This document shows, in pieces, positions 34,727 through 46,311 of a DNA stretch of 64,000 bases. The translations under genes were made by a program, and so were the position numbers. Position 1 is the stretch's first letter; every line of letters begins with the position of its first letter. The notes beneath the pieces are model-generated. The model had not been told where the DNA came from, searched no databases, and saw nothing but the letters and a program-made list of their open reading frames with translations. This DNA is from Anopheles merus (lineage: Eukaryota > Arthropoda > Insecta > Diptera > Culicidae), in NCBI RefSeq assembly GCF_017562075.2, contig NC_054082.1, positions 37,422,442 through 37,486,441 on the forward strand. The letters are read 5' to 3'.

Positions 34727-35136
34727 TTATGATTTTTTCTTTAATTTGTGTTCATTCGTAGCGGACGTCCTTTTGCGATGTAGATCGAGGATTAATTGGG
34801 CCCGTTTTCCCGGTTTCCGTCGTTCCGTAACGATTGGATGATTATGGTCTCCTCTTAGTATCACTCTCTCTCGATGTGTTCCTTTTTTATGCACCGTTGA
34901 AACGGATGAAGCCCGTGCCGCACAACTGGAACGAAATTAAATGGTGGTGAGATGTTAGTTTAGTTACAGCTAAGGAAATAATCAAGCTCTGGCTTACCAG
35001 TACACTCTTGCCTGGGTGCAGCTCCAGAAGGTGATGTTATTGCGTGTTTTATCCTTCGTGTAAAAGTACCCATTAACATGGAGTTGCATCGCACCACGTT
35101 TCGATCGTATGAAGGACACATTTTTAGCGTCCGGAT
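34727..35136 (-). CDS. mod(mdg4): FLYWCH alternative 3' unit 6 (split finger)
   Basis: Exons 34998-35136 and 34727-34925 join in phase 2 at the same site as units 3 and 4; 112 residues. The first half has LHVNGYFYTKD and TFWSC; the second starts with a Cys pair (CCAARASS), then GDHNHPIV and a basic tail to TAA at 34727-34729. The best ORF in this stretch is in the wrong frame; the phase match and finger residues identify the right one. Confidence 0.82.
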
Positions 35137-35405
35137 CTGCGAATAGATAGGGTAAATTATCAGTTGCGCCATGTCTATTGCAAGTGAGTGTACAATGAAT
35201 TATTCAAAATTTTGATTTAAAATATTGCCTTCCTTCGAAAAATCGGAAATAGTATTTTAAACTAGTAACACACAGTTGCATTAAAAAAAGAACACGTTGT
35301 GTAGCTGTTTTGTTTACGTGTTAATATGACCTCCCATTCGCTAAAATTTCACTGCGTCTTGGCTTTAAAAATCGTAAGTCAAATTATATTTGATTCTCTT
35401 GTGGC

Positions 35406-35800
35406 TTAGGTTTGGCCTTTATTCGATGACCGTTTTGTGTATAATTGCCTCATTATCCGTTGCCTCATTAGTTCCTTGAGGGTGCCACGCTTACGACGGG
35501 TCTGGATTTGTTCGTGGTTGTGCTCCGAATGCACCAGCTCCAGCAAGCCCGTTGCACGATTCTGTCGATGTCGCGCAGGGCAGCTGTACATAAAAAAGCA
35601 ACACAATATTTGTAAATAATGTTTAAAAATAATGGTGTGTACAAGAAATTTGGCGACTTACCGAAAAGCGCGAAACTGGATGCACCGCCAGTAGATGGTA
35701 TCTTTTTTCATCATGTGACGCGTGAACGGAAATCCATCGATGTACAGCTGGTTCGTTATCCTGCTTTTGCTGATTAGCCTCGTATCCGGGTGCGGTACGT
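35406..35800 (-). CDS. mod(mdg4): FLYWCH alternative 3' unit 7 (split finger)
   Basis: Exons 35662-35800 and 35406-35583 join in phase 2 at the shared site; 105 residues. The first half has LYIDGFPFTRH and IYWRC; the second starts CPARHRQN, with EHNHEQI and an Arg/Lys-rich tail. The 5' limit is uncertain: a second acceptor in the same phase would start the exon at 35836. First-exon length (139) equals that of unit 6. Confidence 0.8.
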
Positions 35801-36105
35801 CTTTGACGTATGGAATAAAGTGGTAATGGAAAACAACTTCGTTAATTATCTGTGCATTCAGCAAACATGTCTGTTCAGAGTGTACCGTCTAGCACAACAA
35901 AAACATATGAAAGTTATGAAAAAGCTCGTAGAAAGTACACTGACAAAAGTGTAACTATATTTATTGAACCGTATTGTTAAAAACCGTTGCACAAACATGC
36001 TATATTGCCACCCCGCACATTGATCCCAAATATCTCTATCCTATTGCGTTTCGCAAACCGTAACGCACACTAATAAAAGCTTAAAGGCCACAGTGTTGTT
36101 GTTTA

Positions 36106-36581
36106 TCAATTATTAGTTTTCAGGGTAGTTTTGCCCAATATGTCTGGATGTAGCTTGGAAGACTCGCTGTGCGTATGCTTATCGTGGATGATGTAGAACA
36201 GCTTATTATGCAGAAGCACCTGGGCCTGGCAGCTATGCGTGCTGTGCCAAGCGCACCGGTACACCTTATGGTGTTGTCGCGTGTAGCGAAACTCGAAATG
36301 ATGCCCCTGGCAAAGGACCCCGGCTGCCCCTTTACGTGTCGGCAGGATCGACATTTCTACCGGTTTGGTCTTTGTAATTTCGGCAAAGTTCACTACAGGT
36401 TTGGAAGATTGTTTGGGGCTGATGGTCCTACAATTAGTGCTTATTAGCGTAGAGTGTTTTTTCACGCCCGAAGGGGCGCTGGCTATCGCTGGCATTGTAC
36501 TAGAACGCGGACTATCCTGCGATTGTTTCGATGGTGATTCCTTCGGTGGTGAGAATGTGTTTGCCAACATCCGATTTATTG
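36106..36581 (-). CDS. mod(mdg4): FLYWCH alternative 3' exon 8 (Trp to Tyr variant)
   Basis: One exon, 158 residues, after a GCTTTCTCAACAG acceptor. A long Ser/Pro/Lys-rich linker precedes an atypical finger at about 85-142: CQGHHFEFRY, VYRC in place of YWxC, SCQAQVLL, and KHTHSES. First of three adjacent exons with this change. Confidence 0.78.
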
Positions 36582-36881
36582 CTGTTGAGAAAGCAAATCG
36601 AAAGAACGAATAGGACATAAGTGTAAGAAGCATAACATAATTTTCTATGGTGGTAAAGGTTTACCCTGAAAACAAACAAAACAAAAACGAATCAAGCAAA
36701 TAAGGTCTTTAAACAAAGCTTGGGACGATGTAGTTAAGAGAACATTTTGATTCATTCACCTTTGAACCTTTACACCAACCTACTATCGGAGTAAACCTTT
36801 ACCTTTTAATATAAGCATAATTATGTGTGACACAACACACAGTGGGAAGTTTTCTATCTATTTGTCTTAAGGCTTGCATCT

Positions 36882-37399
36882 CTATGGTGCGGTGTATCGG
36901 GAGCATACTGGCTCTTGCAATTGTCTGTCGACGGGATGCGTATGCTCAACGTTCACCGCATGCGTCATGCCACTGACCACCAACACTTGGGCAGGACATT
37001 GATTGCGCTTGAACTGATCGCATCGATAGTAGCTGACACCTTTCGCCGCGAAGTGATACACATACTGGTGCTCGTCCAGCACTACCTTAGCCGAGCCGAA
37101 TCGATTGGTTAGATACACTACCGGTGTTCCCGGTGTGGCCAGAATCTCGTTTATCGAAAGTTTGCGCAACCGCCCGGGCGGCGATCCGCCGGTTTTAGCG
37201 ATGGAGGCTTTTGCAACTACACCCATTGCTGTGGCGGTGCGCTTGGTCCATTGCTTACCGTCCGTGTTGTTGAGCTTTTGCACGGGCCGATAGGATCGGA
37301 TGGCTGACACGCCCGGTTTCACTGGTGCCGGTAGCTCGAATGCGTCCGGATGGTTACGATAATCGTCCTTGCGTTTCTTGTCGCTTGATTGTTTCGTTT
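36882..37399 (-). CDS. mod(mdg4): FLYWCH alternative 3' exon 9 (Trp to Tyr variant)
   Basis: One exon, 172 residues. The acceptor TTATCCCTTATAG at 37401-37400 lies well upstream of the first Met, which is internal. A basic linker leads to the finger at about 98-152: VVLDEHQYVYH, YYRC, QCPAQVLVV and EHTHPVD. Shares YRC and the Ala-Gln-Val-Leu stretch with exon 8, so the two are likely duplicates. Confidence 0.8.
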
Positions 37400-37673
37400 C
37401 TATAAGGGATAAGACGTAAAGACGTGTATTAGCGAATGTTTATCTTTATCCTTTCGATCGACACATCCAACGATATTTCGACATTCTATTGATCTAACGC
37501 ACTACGCACTCACTACCACTTTTTTATTTTGAGCGAAAAGTATAAACACTTGTTTATTTATTCAAAAACGCATTAAATAAAGCATGCAATCGTAAAAAAA
37601 ACACACGCGGGAAATAATACATCAAGCGAACATTTTACATTCTACACTAATAAAACGTACGAGCAACAATCGA

Positions 37674-37969
37674 TCATGCATCATCATCATGTGGATGGTT
37701 GTGCATAGGGACAAATTCGTACACGCGTGATGCTTTAACGATGATCCGTGCTTTGCAGTCATGCTGGGCGTGGTACACACAGCGATAGTGCTTGATGCCG
37801 CTCTTGGACGTATGATACTCGAAGTAGTAGCCTTGATAGAACACTTTCATACCGCCCAGGCGACACGGTACCAGTACGACGGGTTCGGACGGTTTTTGCA
37901 GTATTGGAGACAGATCAATCTTTAGCCATTTTGTCTGATCGTGCTTTTTGTTGCCCCGTTGCCGACGAG
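37674..37969 (-). CDS. mod(mdg4): FLYWCH alternative 3' exon 10 (Trp to Tyr variant)
   Basis: One exon, 98 residues, with no internal Met near its start and so easily missed. After a TCCCTTTTCAG acceptor a basic stretch leads to the finger at about 35-92: VFYQGYYFEYH, HYRC, DCKARIIV, and MHNHPHDDD just before TGA at 37674-37676. Third member of the YRC group. Confidence 0.8.
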
Positions 37970-38505
37970 CTGAAAAGGGAGGTTAGAGGGAAAAGAGTAT
38001 TAGTAAATATGAAATAATGCTTATTCAAGTGATAGGCTGATGAAATAAGTACATCAAAATAAACATAATAAATGTATTTATATCAATACCAATTGATAGT
38101 CTTTAGCTTGACTTGTTCGGTTGGATGTGATGATCGTTGTAGTTTCTTTCGAAAATAATATGAAATTAAAATATTTTCCATAGGACCAATTTTAAGAGAA
38201 AAAAAGGTATATGATGCTATTCACACACAGTTCTTTTCATTCTTCCTAATTCGTTGCGTGTCCGTAATGATTATTATTCTTTTCATTATGATTTTTTTTA
38301 TAAATGTGCTATAGCCTGAAACCTCAATCATTTGCCAGCACATGATACCAAGCACTACTGATCGATACTTATTCGTCAATGTTTGGTCGCTACGCTCGCG
38401 ACAAAGGCAATGCTTTAAATCCAATAATTGAAAGAAAACATAGCATGATAGGATATGTTACTTGCTTTAAATATTGTCTGTTCAAAATAAGATAGCTGTC
38501 AAGAA
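37970..38505. other. AT-rich spacer
   Basis: 536 bp, no coding sequence seen apart from random short ORFs. Confidence 0.4.
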
Positions 38506-38885
38506 TTAATTGGCCATTTTCGAATTTGAGCCACCATCGTCGATGATAAATGCTGGTCTGGGTTCTTGATAAGAATGGCGCGTTTGGTTGATATTTATCA
38601 GATACTCCTTGGACAGATTGACACGTCGCGGATGGTTGTGTTTCGGATTGGTGATCGTTATGCGGTACATGCCATCGTCCAGTAGAGTAGTAACGACGCG
38701 TGAAGAGCACCGCACGTGTTTGTAGGACGTTCGGCAAGCCCAGTAGATGGTGTCGTCTCCGGCAAAATTGTTCCGCGCATACGTGTATCCACCAATTACT
38801 AGCAGTTTGTGTTCACGCTGACCCTGTATAAAAGTCAACCTGGGACGGTACAGCGTAATTGGGTCGGGTTGCTGAATTTTGCGGT
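38506..38885 (-). CDS. mod(mdg4): FLYWCH alternative 3' exon 11
   Basis: 126 residues after a TTTTTCATTTCTTGTAG acceptor. Finger at about 18-82: LLVIGGYTYARNN, IYWAC, RCSSRVVT, and PKHNHPRR. The tail is Asn/Gln/Tyr-rich. The longer upstream ORF is intronic. Confidence 0.87.
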
Positions 38886-39086
38886 CTACAAGAAATGAAA
38901 AAAGAAAACACAAAAGGATGGTTAGTGAATGAGAGCAGAAGGATAATTGAGCAGAACAAAAGCTGCTCACGACGGATACGATCGATTGATCTATCAACAA
39001 AACACAACTAGCGAGTAATAGAGCTATAATTTTATTTATTCTCCCATACATCTGACACTTAGTGAAGGCAATCTCCAAAGAGGCTT

Positions 39087-39235
39087 TTACGCACTGTACG
39101 ACCAAACTTGCGGTTGTGTAGCGCAAGCGACCCTGTCAGAGGCGTAGTATCCATCGAAGGAGAAATATAATATCTCTGAACGGTGCCGTGTTAATGATTC
39201 TGCACTGGCTTTATTGCTTGTCACAATATTTGAGC
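39087..39235 (-). CDS. Possible short orphan alternative 3' exon
   Basis: After a CATTTTCAG acceptor, two bases and 49 codons run to TAA at 39087-39089. The peptide has FDGYYASDR, faintly like the start of a FLYWCH finger, but no YWxC or HxH follows. It may be a worn unit or a chance frame. Confidence 0.22.
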
Positions 39236-39633
39236 CTGAAAATGAAATAAATTTTAAAGAAATAACTTAGCGATACACGCTACAAACAATATTTGTAGTT
39301 CGCTAATTTCTGGCTTGTACTCACCTGCAACATCTATATTAAATCTCTGGATATAACGAGGAAAAATTAATTAGTTTAAATGTAAAGTGTGCTTATTCAA
39401 GTTCAATTCTCCCTGCTTGTGAGCCTTTTGGTAGAAACAATCAAATCGCCTCTCGTTGGGATTAAGGATCTCTCACTTTGTTAATAATGATAACTATTTT
39501 TATAAAGGTTCCCTGATTTACGATAACTGGCTAACGAGGAAGCCCCGTTGACGAATACAATAAAAACATAAAGAATACAATGACAACAAATAGCTATTTC
39601 ACTTAAACGGTGAAGGTGTTTGCCGACTCCTAT

Positions 39634-39875
39634 TCACGAGTGGTACACATCCTTCACAAAGGTGGCCGGATGATTGTGTATGGTATTACGTGCGCATATC
39701 TTCTGAACATCCAGATCCGTAATAAGACGTGCCAAACATTTTTTGCTCCGTTGCTTCGAGCAAGTCCAATATTTGCTTCCCTTTTGCTGCTTCACGCAGA
39801 TGTACGTATGATCTTGGTATATTAGTTTCAATGCTCCTCGTTGCCCTTTTATGAAACTAATCGTAGCATCGGTTC
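39634..39875 (-). CDS. mod(mdg4): FLYWCH alternative 3' exon 12
   Basis: 80 residues, almost only the finger, after a TTATTCTTTCAG acceptor. Finger at about 7-70: LKLIYQDHTYICV, KYWTC, KCLARLIT, and IHNHPAT. One of the shortest complete units. Confidence 0.86.
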
Positions 39876-40587
39876 CTGAAAGAATAATGAGGAGTAAAAT
39901 TAAGAAATGTTATTTTCACTTGTAACTGAGATGTTAACAATTTAAGGGTAACATTGTTATTGGTTACAAAAAAGGTCACTATTGGACTATAAAGATACAA
40001 TAATGCTAAACTTGCATCAATGCTATTGTTCATTTCACACTGTTGTGACTGGGGGCAAGCAAACCGTTAAATTTATTGATTTTCTGTTACGCTTCTCTTT
40101 CAGGCCAAGCCAAGTATACCTCTTTTCAATGCTAATTCCATTGGGCGACACCGTAATATTAATCGTTTCTATACATGATTTAGATGATGCATCTGTTTAA
40201 TTATTCGCTTCGGAAATTAATACGCATGATACATTTCGCAATTGTTTAGCTAATCTCAGTGGAACCTATGCTGATTTGGAATTTTTTTAGGACTGTATTT
40301 TATGCAAAATTACTAATTAGTAGGGTAGTTACCAAACTTATAGAATGCATCTTCAATATTCAAATCAACAAAATAATCCAGAAGCTTAAGAAATGTCACT
40401 GTAAATAGATAAATTCCTAACCATATCTTCCTGTTCAATGGTTTTTTTTCCAGGCCTACCGAGAAGCTAGTTCATTACAGGCGGGATAAATCTGGTTCTG
40501 ACAGTGATAAAAAATCTATTTCTAAATATATGATTATCAAAGGGTCATCTTCTTCCACCATCTCTTCTCCCGACGCACCCGTCATCC
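39876..40587. other. AT-rich spacer
   Basis: 712 bp. A 72-codon plus-strand ORF (39982-40200) has no domain and is judged random. No exon of the common phase seen. Confidence 0.4.
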
Positions 40588-40964
40588 TTACTGCTCGGTA
40601 GGGGGATGGTTGTGAACCTGGTTTTTCAGTATCATCCCAGAGCACCCATCCAAGGTGATGATGCGTGCCCGACATTTCATCATACGGTTTTTCGAGCAAA
40701 GCCAGTAGGTCTTGTTATTGCTGCTGTTGTTCCGGAAAAACGCATATCCACCCATTATCAGCTTTGGGCGACCTTTGCTGCCCGTCTCCAGGCGCAGATC
40801 GAGCGCAAACTTGTGCTCTATGCCTATCTTTTCGTCCTCTTCGTCGTCGTCTGTAGGAGTATTTTTAATCTTTCTGTTCGAAGCGGAGCTCAGTTCCGGT
40901 TTCATGCTGTGCATTTCTGGCTTATGTGTGCTACTGCTATATTGCTTTTTACGATTATGGGCAT
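40588..40964 (-). CDS. mod(mdg4): FLYWCH alternative 3' exon 13
   Basis: 125 residues after a GGTTTTATTTTAG acceptor. An acidic linker (TDDDEEDEK) leads to the finger at about 58-118: LIMGGYAFFRNN, TYWLC, KCRARIIT, and VHNHPPTE at the C-terminus. A 120-codon plus-strand ORF here is its antisense shadow. Confidence 0.88.
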
Positions 40965-41112
40965 CTAAAATAAAACCAATAACAAAATCAATTAGTATGG
41001 GAAAAAAGGGTTACATTGTAGCAGCGCGAACATTGAAGCATAATAATTAACATAGCACCGTATTGTGTGTTTGAGCTGCATTTTTTATTAGTTTTTTAAT
41101 ATTTTCGGATCA

Positions 41113-41261
41113 TTAAGCCATCATTGTTACAGTCGCTTTGTGTAGACGCTTCCCGGCCCCAGAGAGAAAGAGAGTTCTGCATTCACGTTGCTTACTTTTT
41201 TGAATAACATTCCGGCAGTATGATATCTCATCTGATACGATAGGCCCACAGCTCAAGCCAC
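41113..41261 (-). CDS. Possible short orphan alternative 3' exon
   Basis: After a CTTTTACTTTCAG acceptor, two bases and 49 codons run to TAA at 41113-41115. The peptide has three Cys (LSCGP, YCRN, ECRTL) and a basic character but no known domain. Good acceptor and correct phase are the only support. Confidence 0.35.
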
Positions 41262-41548
41262 CTGAAAGTAAAACTGCTTATTAGTTGTATTAAAATGTTT
41301 TACGATCGTACAATCTAATTACTAGTCACACATTACAACAGCAACGGTCCTAGAAATAAAAAAAATAAAACCCATTCATTTTCTAGAGTCCGCTACTACT
41401 AGGGCAGGTCAATTTTATTTGGGAAAACGTCTTGTTATCCACACACAGTCGCACACTAATTGATACCATACAAAGTAAAAAAGAAAAAAAGGAAATCATA
41501 GACATTCAAATATCGCACCGAAATGGAAACAACGATCGTCAGCCTGAT

Positions 41549-41874
41549 TCAAGCAAGACAGTCCTTTCCATCCCGTATGTAAAATTCATCAATATCCGCG
41601 TCAAGCGGTGTCACGCTGGACGTGTCCGAATACTCGTCCGGATGGGTGTGCGGTCTGTGCGTGTACTTCACCGTATGGCTACCGCGGTGGGTTACCAGCT
41701 TGCTGCGGCACTTCTTCGATTTGTAGAACGAGCACGACCAGTACGCCCGTAGGCTATCACCCTTCGTCCGGAAGTAGGAGTTGTTTTCAATCACCAGCTT
41801 GGGTTTGCCGCGTTGTCCCGCCGTGAACAGCCATCCCTGTACGTACAGCAGTGTCATCGGGCGCCCTCCTTTCC
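41549..41874 (-). CDS. mod(mdg4): FLYWCH alternative 3' exon 14
   Basis: 108 residues after a CAATCCACAG acceptor. Finger at about 25-83: LVIENNSYFRTK, AYWSC, KCRSKLVT, and RPHTHPDE. The tail is acidic (DADIDEF). The short stretch before the finger (GGRPMTLLYVQG) looks like a second, partial finger start. Confidence 0.85.
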
Positions 41875-42223
41875 CTGTGGATTGAAGTTGGTTTTCGTTG
41901 TAGTTTTTTTGGAGAGTATATAAGAAAACAAAAACATATTAATGGTTTGCGTAACAATTTAGCATGTTTAAGCAAGCATTACTTCTTACATACACATGAA
42001 AGGTTGGGTGAAGATGATGGTACGAGGATGGGAACAAATTAATTTTGTAACACACGTGGATTTTCAAATGTTTCTTTATTATGTACATGTACTGCAAGCA
42101 CTGCCAGCAGCTCGCTCTTTGCATCGTTTTTCTGCACTGCCGTATTGTTGCTCAGGATCGGCACTGCTCACAACGATCGTTACAGTACAGTGTAACTGCT
42201 TTCTTTTCCGTGCCGTTTATCGA

Positions 42224-42573
42224 TCATCCTAAAAGCAAAAGACAATGGAATTGCAATGTTAATACACGATCCCCTTCATGATTGGTTTTCACCTTTTCTA
42301 CACATACGTGTGATACAGAGAAACTGTTTTGCAAGCAATGGTTGTGATTGTGCACGGGATTGGTAACCTTATAGGTACGCTTATCATCGAACGTCGTGAT
42401 ACGGCTCCGGCAATTGTCCTGCTTCGCTCGATCGCACACCCAGTAGGTCGTACCGTAGATGCTCTTGCTGCGACAGTAGTAGAACCCGTTGTGGTATATT
42501 TTCCGTACGATCTTGTTTTTCAAGGGCAAGCTTACGAAAATCATCGAATCGATCGATCCACTTCCAAGATTAT
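42224..42573 (-). CDS. mod(mdg4): FLYWCH alternative 3' exon 15
   Basis: 116 residues after a GCTCGTTGCAG acceptor. Finger at about 14-77: IYHNGFYYCRS, TYWVC, NCRSRITT, and VHNHNHC. The C-terminal third is hydrophobic (TLQFHCLLLLG), unusual for this array. Confidence 0.85.
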
Positions 42574-42853
42574 CTGCAACGAGCGGCACAAACGTGTGAG
42601 ATAGTTAGTATAAACATATATTTTAGGTATATTATTTTGTTGGTGATCCCTTCCCGATCCCTTGGGAAGACAAAGGAGATGAAAAGAGACAGAGTTTAAC
42701 CAACACTGGACAAAAATGAGTTCAGTATTTTCATTTACTTCACTTCAGCTCTGCTTTTGCGAAACATAAATAATTCATAAACATCTCCTTATACTAATGC
42801 ATCAATGAAATGTACAGAAATGATACATAATTAAGCATCTGTTTCAAAGCATC

Positions 42854-43266
42854 TCAATGAAACTCGATCGTTCCCTCCCCAGACATATCCTCTATCGTGG
42901 AGAAAAAGTCCAGCATCGGAACGTCTTCGGACAGGCTGATCATATCGTCGATCGGATCGTTCAAACCGATCGGTGCTTCGAATGGTGCCTGCTCAATGAC
43001 GTATGGCAGGGGACGAGCGTGCCGGTGTTTCGTCTTGGGTGGATGGTTGTGCGTAGGATGCGAAAGCTTCATATACTCCCGGCCACCCTGCTTCATGGTA
43101 ATTGCCTTCGCCCTGCACTTGGATTTCCGGTGCATCGAGCAGCGCCAGTTGACTGTGTCCGCAAACGCTCCATTACCTATGTAGCTGTAGCCTTCGTGCA
43201 CCAGCAGTGGACGGCCACGCTGCGTTATGCTAAAGTTAGCCAACGTTGCACTGCTCATAAATTGTT
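42854..43266 (-). CDS. mod(mdg4): FLYWCH alternative 3' exon 16 (NWxC group)
   Basis: 137 residues after a CCCTCTCCTTTCAG acceptor. Finger at about 8-73: LLVHEGYSYIGN, VNWRC, KCRAKAIT, and THNHPPK. The tail is long and acidic (DPIDDMISLSEDVPMLDF), a possible activation-type region. Asn replaces the aromatic residue before Trp, as in the next four exons. Confidence 0.88.
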
Positions 43267-43592
43267 CTGAAAGGAGAGGGAGCAACCAAACAAAAAAGAA
43301 GTGCTAATTAATATGTGTCTACGCGTGTATGTGTGTGTTTGCATACAATTGCTAGGAGCAACACTGGCGTTGCGATTTCATGTTTGCATAATGCTGCTAA
43401 ATTTATTTTAAAACAATTCACACCCGTGTACAATTTTATTGACTTTTTATTGTTATCTGGAAATAACCGAAAGAGAGAAAAGTCTTGTGGCACCCACACA
43501 CACACAGATACTATATAACACTCGTACCTCTTCTTCCATTGCCAACAAACCTGTGTGTTATGCATTGCAATTCCCATACACGCTCTACGCGC
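43267..43592. other. Spacer with CA repeats
   Basis: 326 bp. It holds a minus-strand polyadenylation-type signal near 43437 and CA repeats near 43497. No exon seen. Confidence 0.4.
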
Positions 43593-43942
43593 CTAAGGTA
43601 GCTGCAGCCCGGCAAGATGGGCCGCCGTTTGGTCTTGTTCCATCATGGGTTCAAGCTTAATTTTTCGCTTCCGCCGGCGTACTGACTTGGCCTCCTGCGG
43701 ATGAGTATGCTCGTTCTTGAACACCTTCACGTACTCGACGCCATCGATGAGCCGGGTTTGGGCTCGGGCCTTGCAGTGCAGCCGGTGATAGAACCGGCAC
43801 TTCCAGTTGACACGCGTCCCATTTTCGAACGTCTTGTTCTTGCTGTACAGATATCCGTCGTACACCAGGCATTGTGTCCCACGGGTTGTAAACTCGAAGC
43901 AGGCCCGCTGAATGTTACCATCGTCCCGGATCTTCGGAGCAC
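43593..43942 (-). CDS. mod(mdg4): FLYWCH alternative 3' exon 17 (NWxC group)
   Basis: 116 residues after a GTCACGTTGCAG acceptor. Finger at about 12-83: CLVYDGYLYSKN, VNWKC, HCKARAQT, and EHTHPQE. A strongly basic SVRRRKRKIK run follows and could be a nuclear signal. Confidence 0.88.
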
Positions 43943-44395
43943 CTGCAACGTGACAAAGGGAAAGCAAACGCATACATATACAGTACAGGTTGGTATTATA
44001 GGACTGCGGTGGCAGTTATCTGTCTGCGCTCTCTGCTCTGTTAGCAGACGCAAACTGATACACCGATCTAAATCGGTCTGTTGTCATCGAAGGGATATGC
44101 TCTCCCGTGTGCGCATGTGAGAATGTCGCATTTAGCCAAGGAAATGAAACACAACCACACACACATGCTCTTGAGTGTTCTAGTGATGGAAAGGGAGTGT
44201 CGAACTGTGCTTTATACATCACTAATACACATCAATTGGTTCCCTTTCTGTAAACTTGCACTAGTTGTAATTGTAAAGCAAACATACATCGAATCTACAT
44301 TCAGCAGGTAAGGAAGTGTATCGATGCAGCTCTATTCATTGCGATCTAGTCCCTACTGCTCCACCTCCTCCTCATCCTCCGCCACTCTACGGATC
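43943..44395. other. Spacer
   Basis: 453 bp between exons 17 and 18. No coding sequence in the common phase. Confidence 0.4.
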
Positions 44396-44652
44396 CTACA
44401 GCGGTTCCTTCTTGAGCTTCATCTTGTACTCCTCTTTGGGATGGTAGTGTGACGTGTTCGTCACTTTCATGTGCACGAAGCCACCGATATCCTTCGTAAC
44501 GGCGCGCGCCCGGCAGCGGTACCGGGTGAAGAGCGAACATTTCCAGTTGCACGTTTTGGCCGACTGCCGATCCCGTGTGTACGCGTGTCCATCGTACAGT
44601 AGCTTGAGCTGTCCGCGGCGCGTTTTCCCGAAGGTGGCCGGTATGAACGTAC
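44396..44652 (-). CDS. mod(mdg4): FLYWCH alternative 3' exon 18 (NWxC group)
   Basis: 85 residues after a TTTGCTTGTAG acceptor. Finger at about 10-74: LKLLYDGHAYTRD, CNWKC, RCRARAVT, and SHYHPKE. It ends in a short basic tail. Confidence 0.87.
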
Positions 44653-44933
44653 CTACAAGCAAACGCAAAAAATAAGAGTTGCAAATTAGTGAAAGAATCG
44701 GGAGGGTTTCACCGGACATATTTTACATGTGGTGCGTGTACAGGATGAATTCTTAACACGGTCCCTGGAGTGATGAGATGGTAAAGTTAATTTAAATTAA
44801 AAAACTGTTTAGAAAAACACGAAAGCACAAACAATTATTACACACCCCAACGAATTACGCCGAACCTGTTTTATTCCCGCATCTTTTATTACACATGAAC
44901 GAACGAACGAACGCTTGGTGTTGATTTATTATT

Positions 44934-45184
44934 TCAATATTTCATTTTTCCCACATTCTCCGGGAAAACCTCGTGCGTGTGCTCCTCGTGCGTAAGGCGC
45001 ATCATTTCCCGCCCATTGCGCTTGCGCGAGACGGCACGCGCCTTGCAGTGATACTTGGAATGCATCGAGCACTTCCAGTTCGAAATGTCGCCCTTCTGTT
45101 TCTCGCGCACGTAACGATGCCCGCGGTACAGCAGCATCTGGTGCCCTCGTCTCGTAATACCGAAAATGGCCGCATGGTACCCAC
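44934..45184 (-). CDS. mod(mdg4): FLYWCH alternative 3' exon 19 (NWxC group)
   Basis: 83 residues after a CACTCTCTTTTCCAG acceptor. Finger at about 8-73: MLLYRGHRYVRE, SNWKC, HCKARAVS, and EHTHEVF. Close in layout and wording to exon 18. Confidence 0.87.
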
Positions 45185-45473
45185 CTGGAAAAGAGAGTGA
45201 AAAGGGTGAGAGAGTGAGTGTAAAAATAAATGGTATGCAAACGCAACAAACGCTCTCGTTGGTAAACATAAATACCGTGTATGATCGCATGCCGTTATAC
45301 ATAAATGCCGTGTATGATCGCCAGTTGATGATCATACTACCATTTTGTATAGAGGTTTGAAAACAAAACACATACGATGTTCTACACACACAAAAAAGCT
45401 ACAAAAACTAGTTTCTATGATGACACACTTGTAGAAGAAAACACATTTTCAGTGTGCACGCGGGGCGGCAACT

Positions 45474-45832
45474 TTATTCGTAAACCGATTTCTGTGTCTT
45501 GCGATACGCCTTGTCCGAGTGATTGTGACCATGGTTTGTTAGCCGGACGAACGTTTTACCATTTTTCACCTTGGTTATGGCCCGTGCACGGCAATTGTAA
45601 CGCTTAAACAGAGCACACCGCCAATTGGTGGAGAGCGGAAATTCGCGATCCTTTATGTACTCGTACCGATCGTAGATGAGCTTCTTGGCGCCACGTTGCG
45701 AAACGCCAAACGAAAACATGCTGCCTGCGTGAAACTGGCCACCTATCATCTCCAGCTCTTGCCCCTGTTCTTCCTCCTTGCCACCAGCACCGGCGCTGCT
45801 TTCGGGATAAAGTGAATAGGATTCGCCCATTG
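45474..45832 (-). CDS. mod(mdg4): FLYWCH alternative 3' exon 20 (NWxC group)
   Basis: 119 residues after a CTTTCATTGTAG acceptor. An acidic linker (GGKEEEQGQELE) precedes the finger at about 43-106: KLIYDRYEYIKD, TNWRC, NCRARAIT, and GHNHSDK. The stop TAA at 45474-45476 lies inside the minus-strand AATAAA (45478-45473), so the 3' UTR is minimal. Confidence 0.87.
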
Positions 45833-46115
45833 CTACAATGAAAGAGAAAAGGGAAAACTTGTTAGAACAAATGTCACAACTACACTCAAAAATGATTTGT
45901 AAGCGACAAACTGTCAATGAATATAAGGGGTTGTAAAGTACACCACATGCTGTCATGCTTTTTTTATTTATTTCCAAAAGATTGTGTATTTTTTGGTTAG
46001 GCAACTACACGTGTCGCACCATTGTACTAGTTCTTTCTCTCTGTTCCTTTAAAAATCAACCCAATAACGGTTGCAGATGGTTGGCTCATTGATTTCGGTT
46101 TAAATTTTGAATGTT

Positions 46116-46213
<98 letters not shown>

Positions 46214-46311
46214 TGATCATGAGTGACATCTATTATCAGTCGCATAAAGGCCCGTCGTAGTATGACACTCTGCTGTCCCCTCATCCTCTGGATGAAATAA
46301 CCCGTGCTCTT
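45833..46311. other. Spacer with a long TG repeat
   Basis: 479 bp including the TG microsatellite at 46120-46210. The His-Thr ORF on the minus strand is only its translation. Confidence 0.6.
46120..46210. repeat. TG dinucleotide microsatellite
   Basis: About 90 bases of near-perfect TG repeat with one break (TGGTG near 46181). Longest microsatellite in the window, in the spacer between exons 20 and 21. Confidence 0.95.

Noticed and set aside
38506..39126. Long 206-codon ORF as a stand-alone protein
   Set aside because: Only the part from 38885 onward is after the acceptor; the rest is intron-like and hydrophobic by chance.
40606..40968. 120-codon plus-strand ORF
   Set aside because: Lies exactly antisense to FLYWCH exon 13.
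46027..46284. His-Thr repeat ORF
   Set aside because: Translation of the TG microsatellite.
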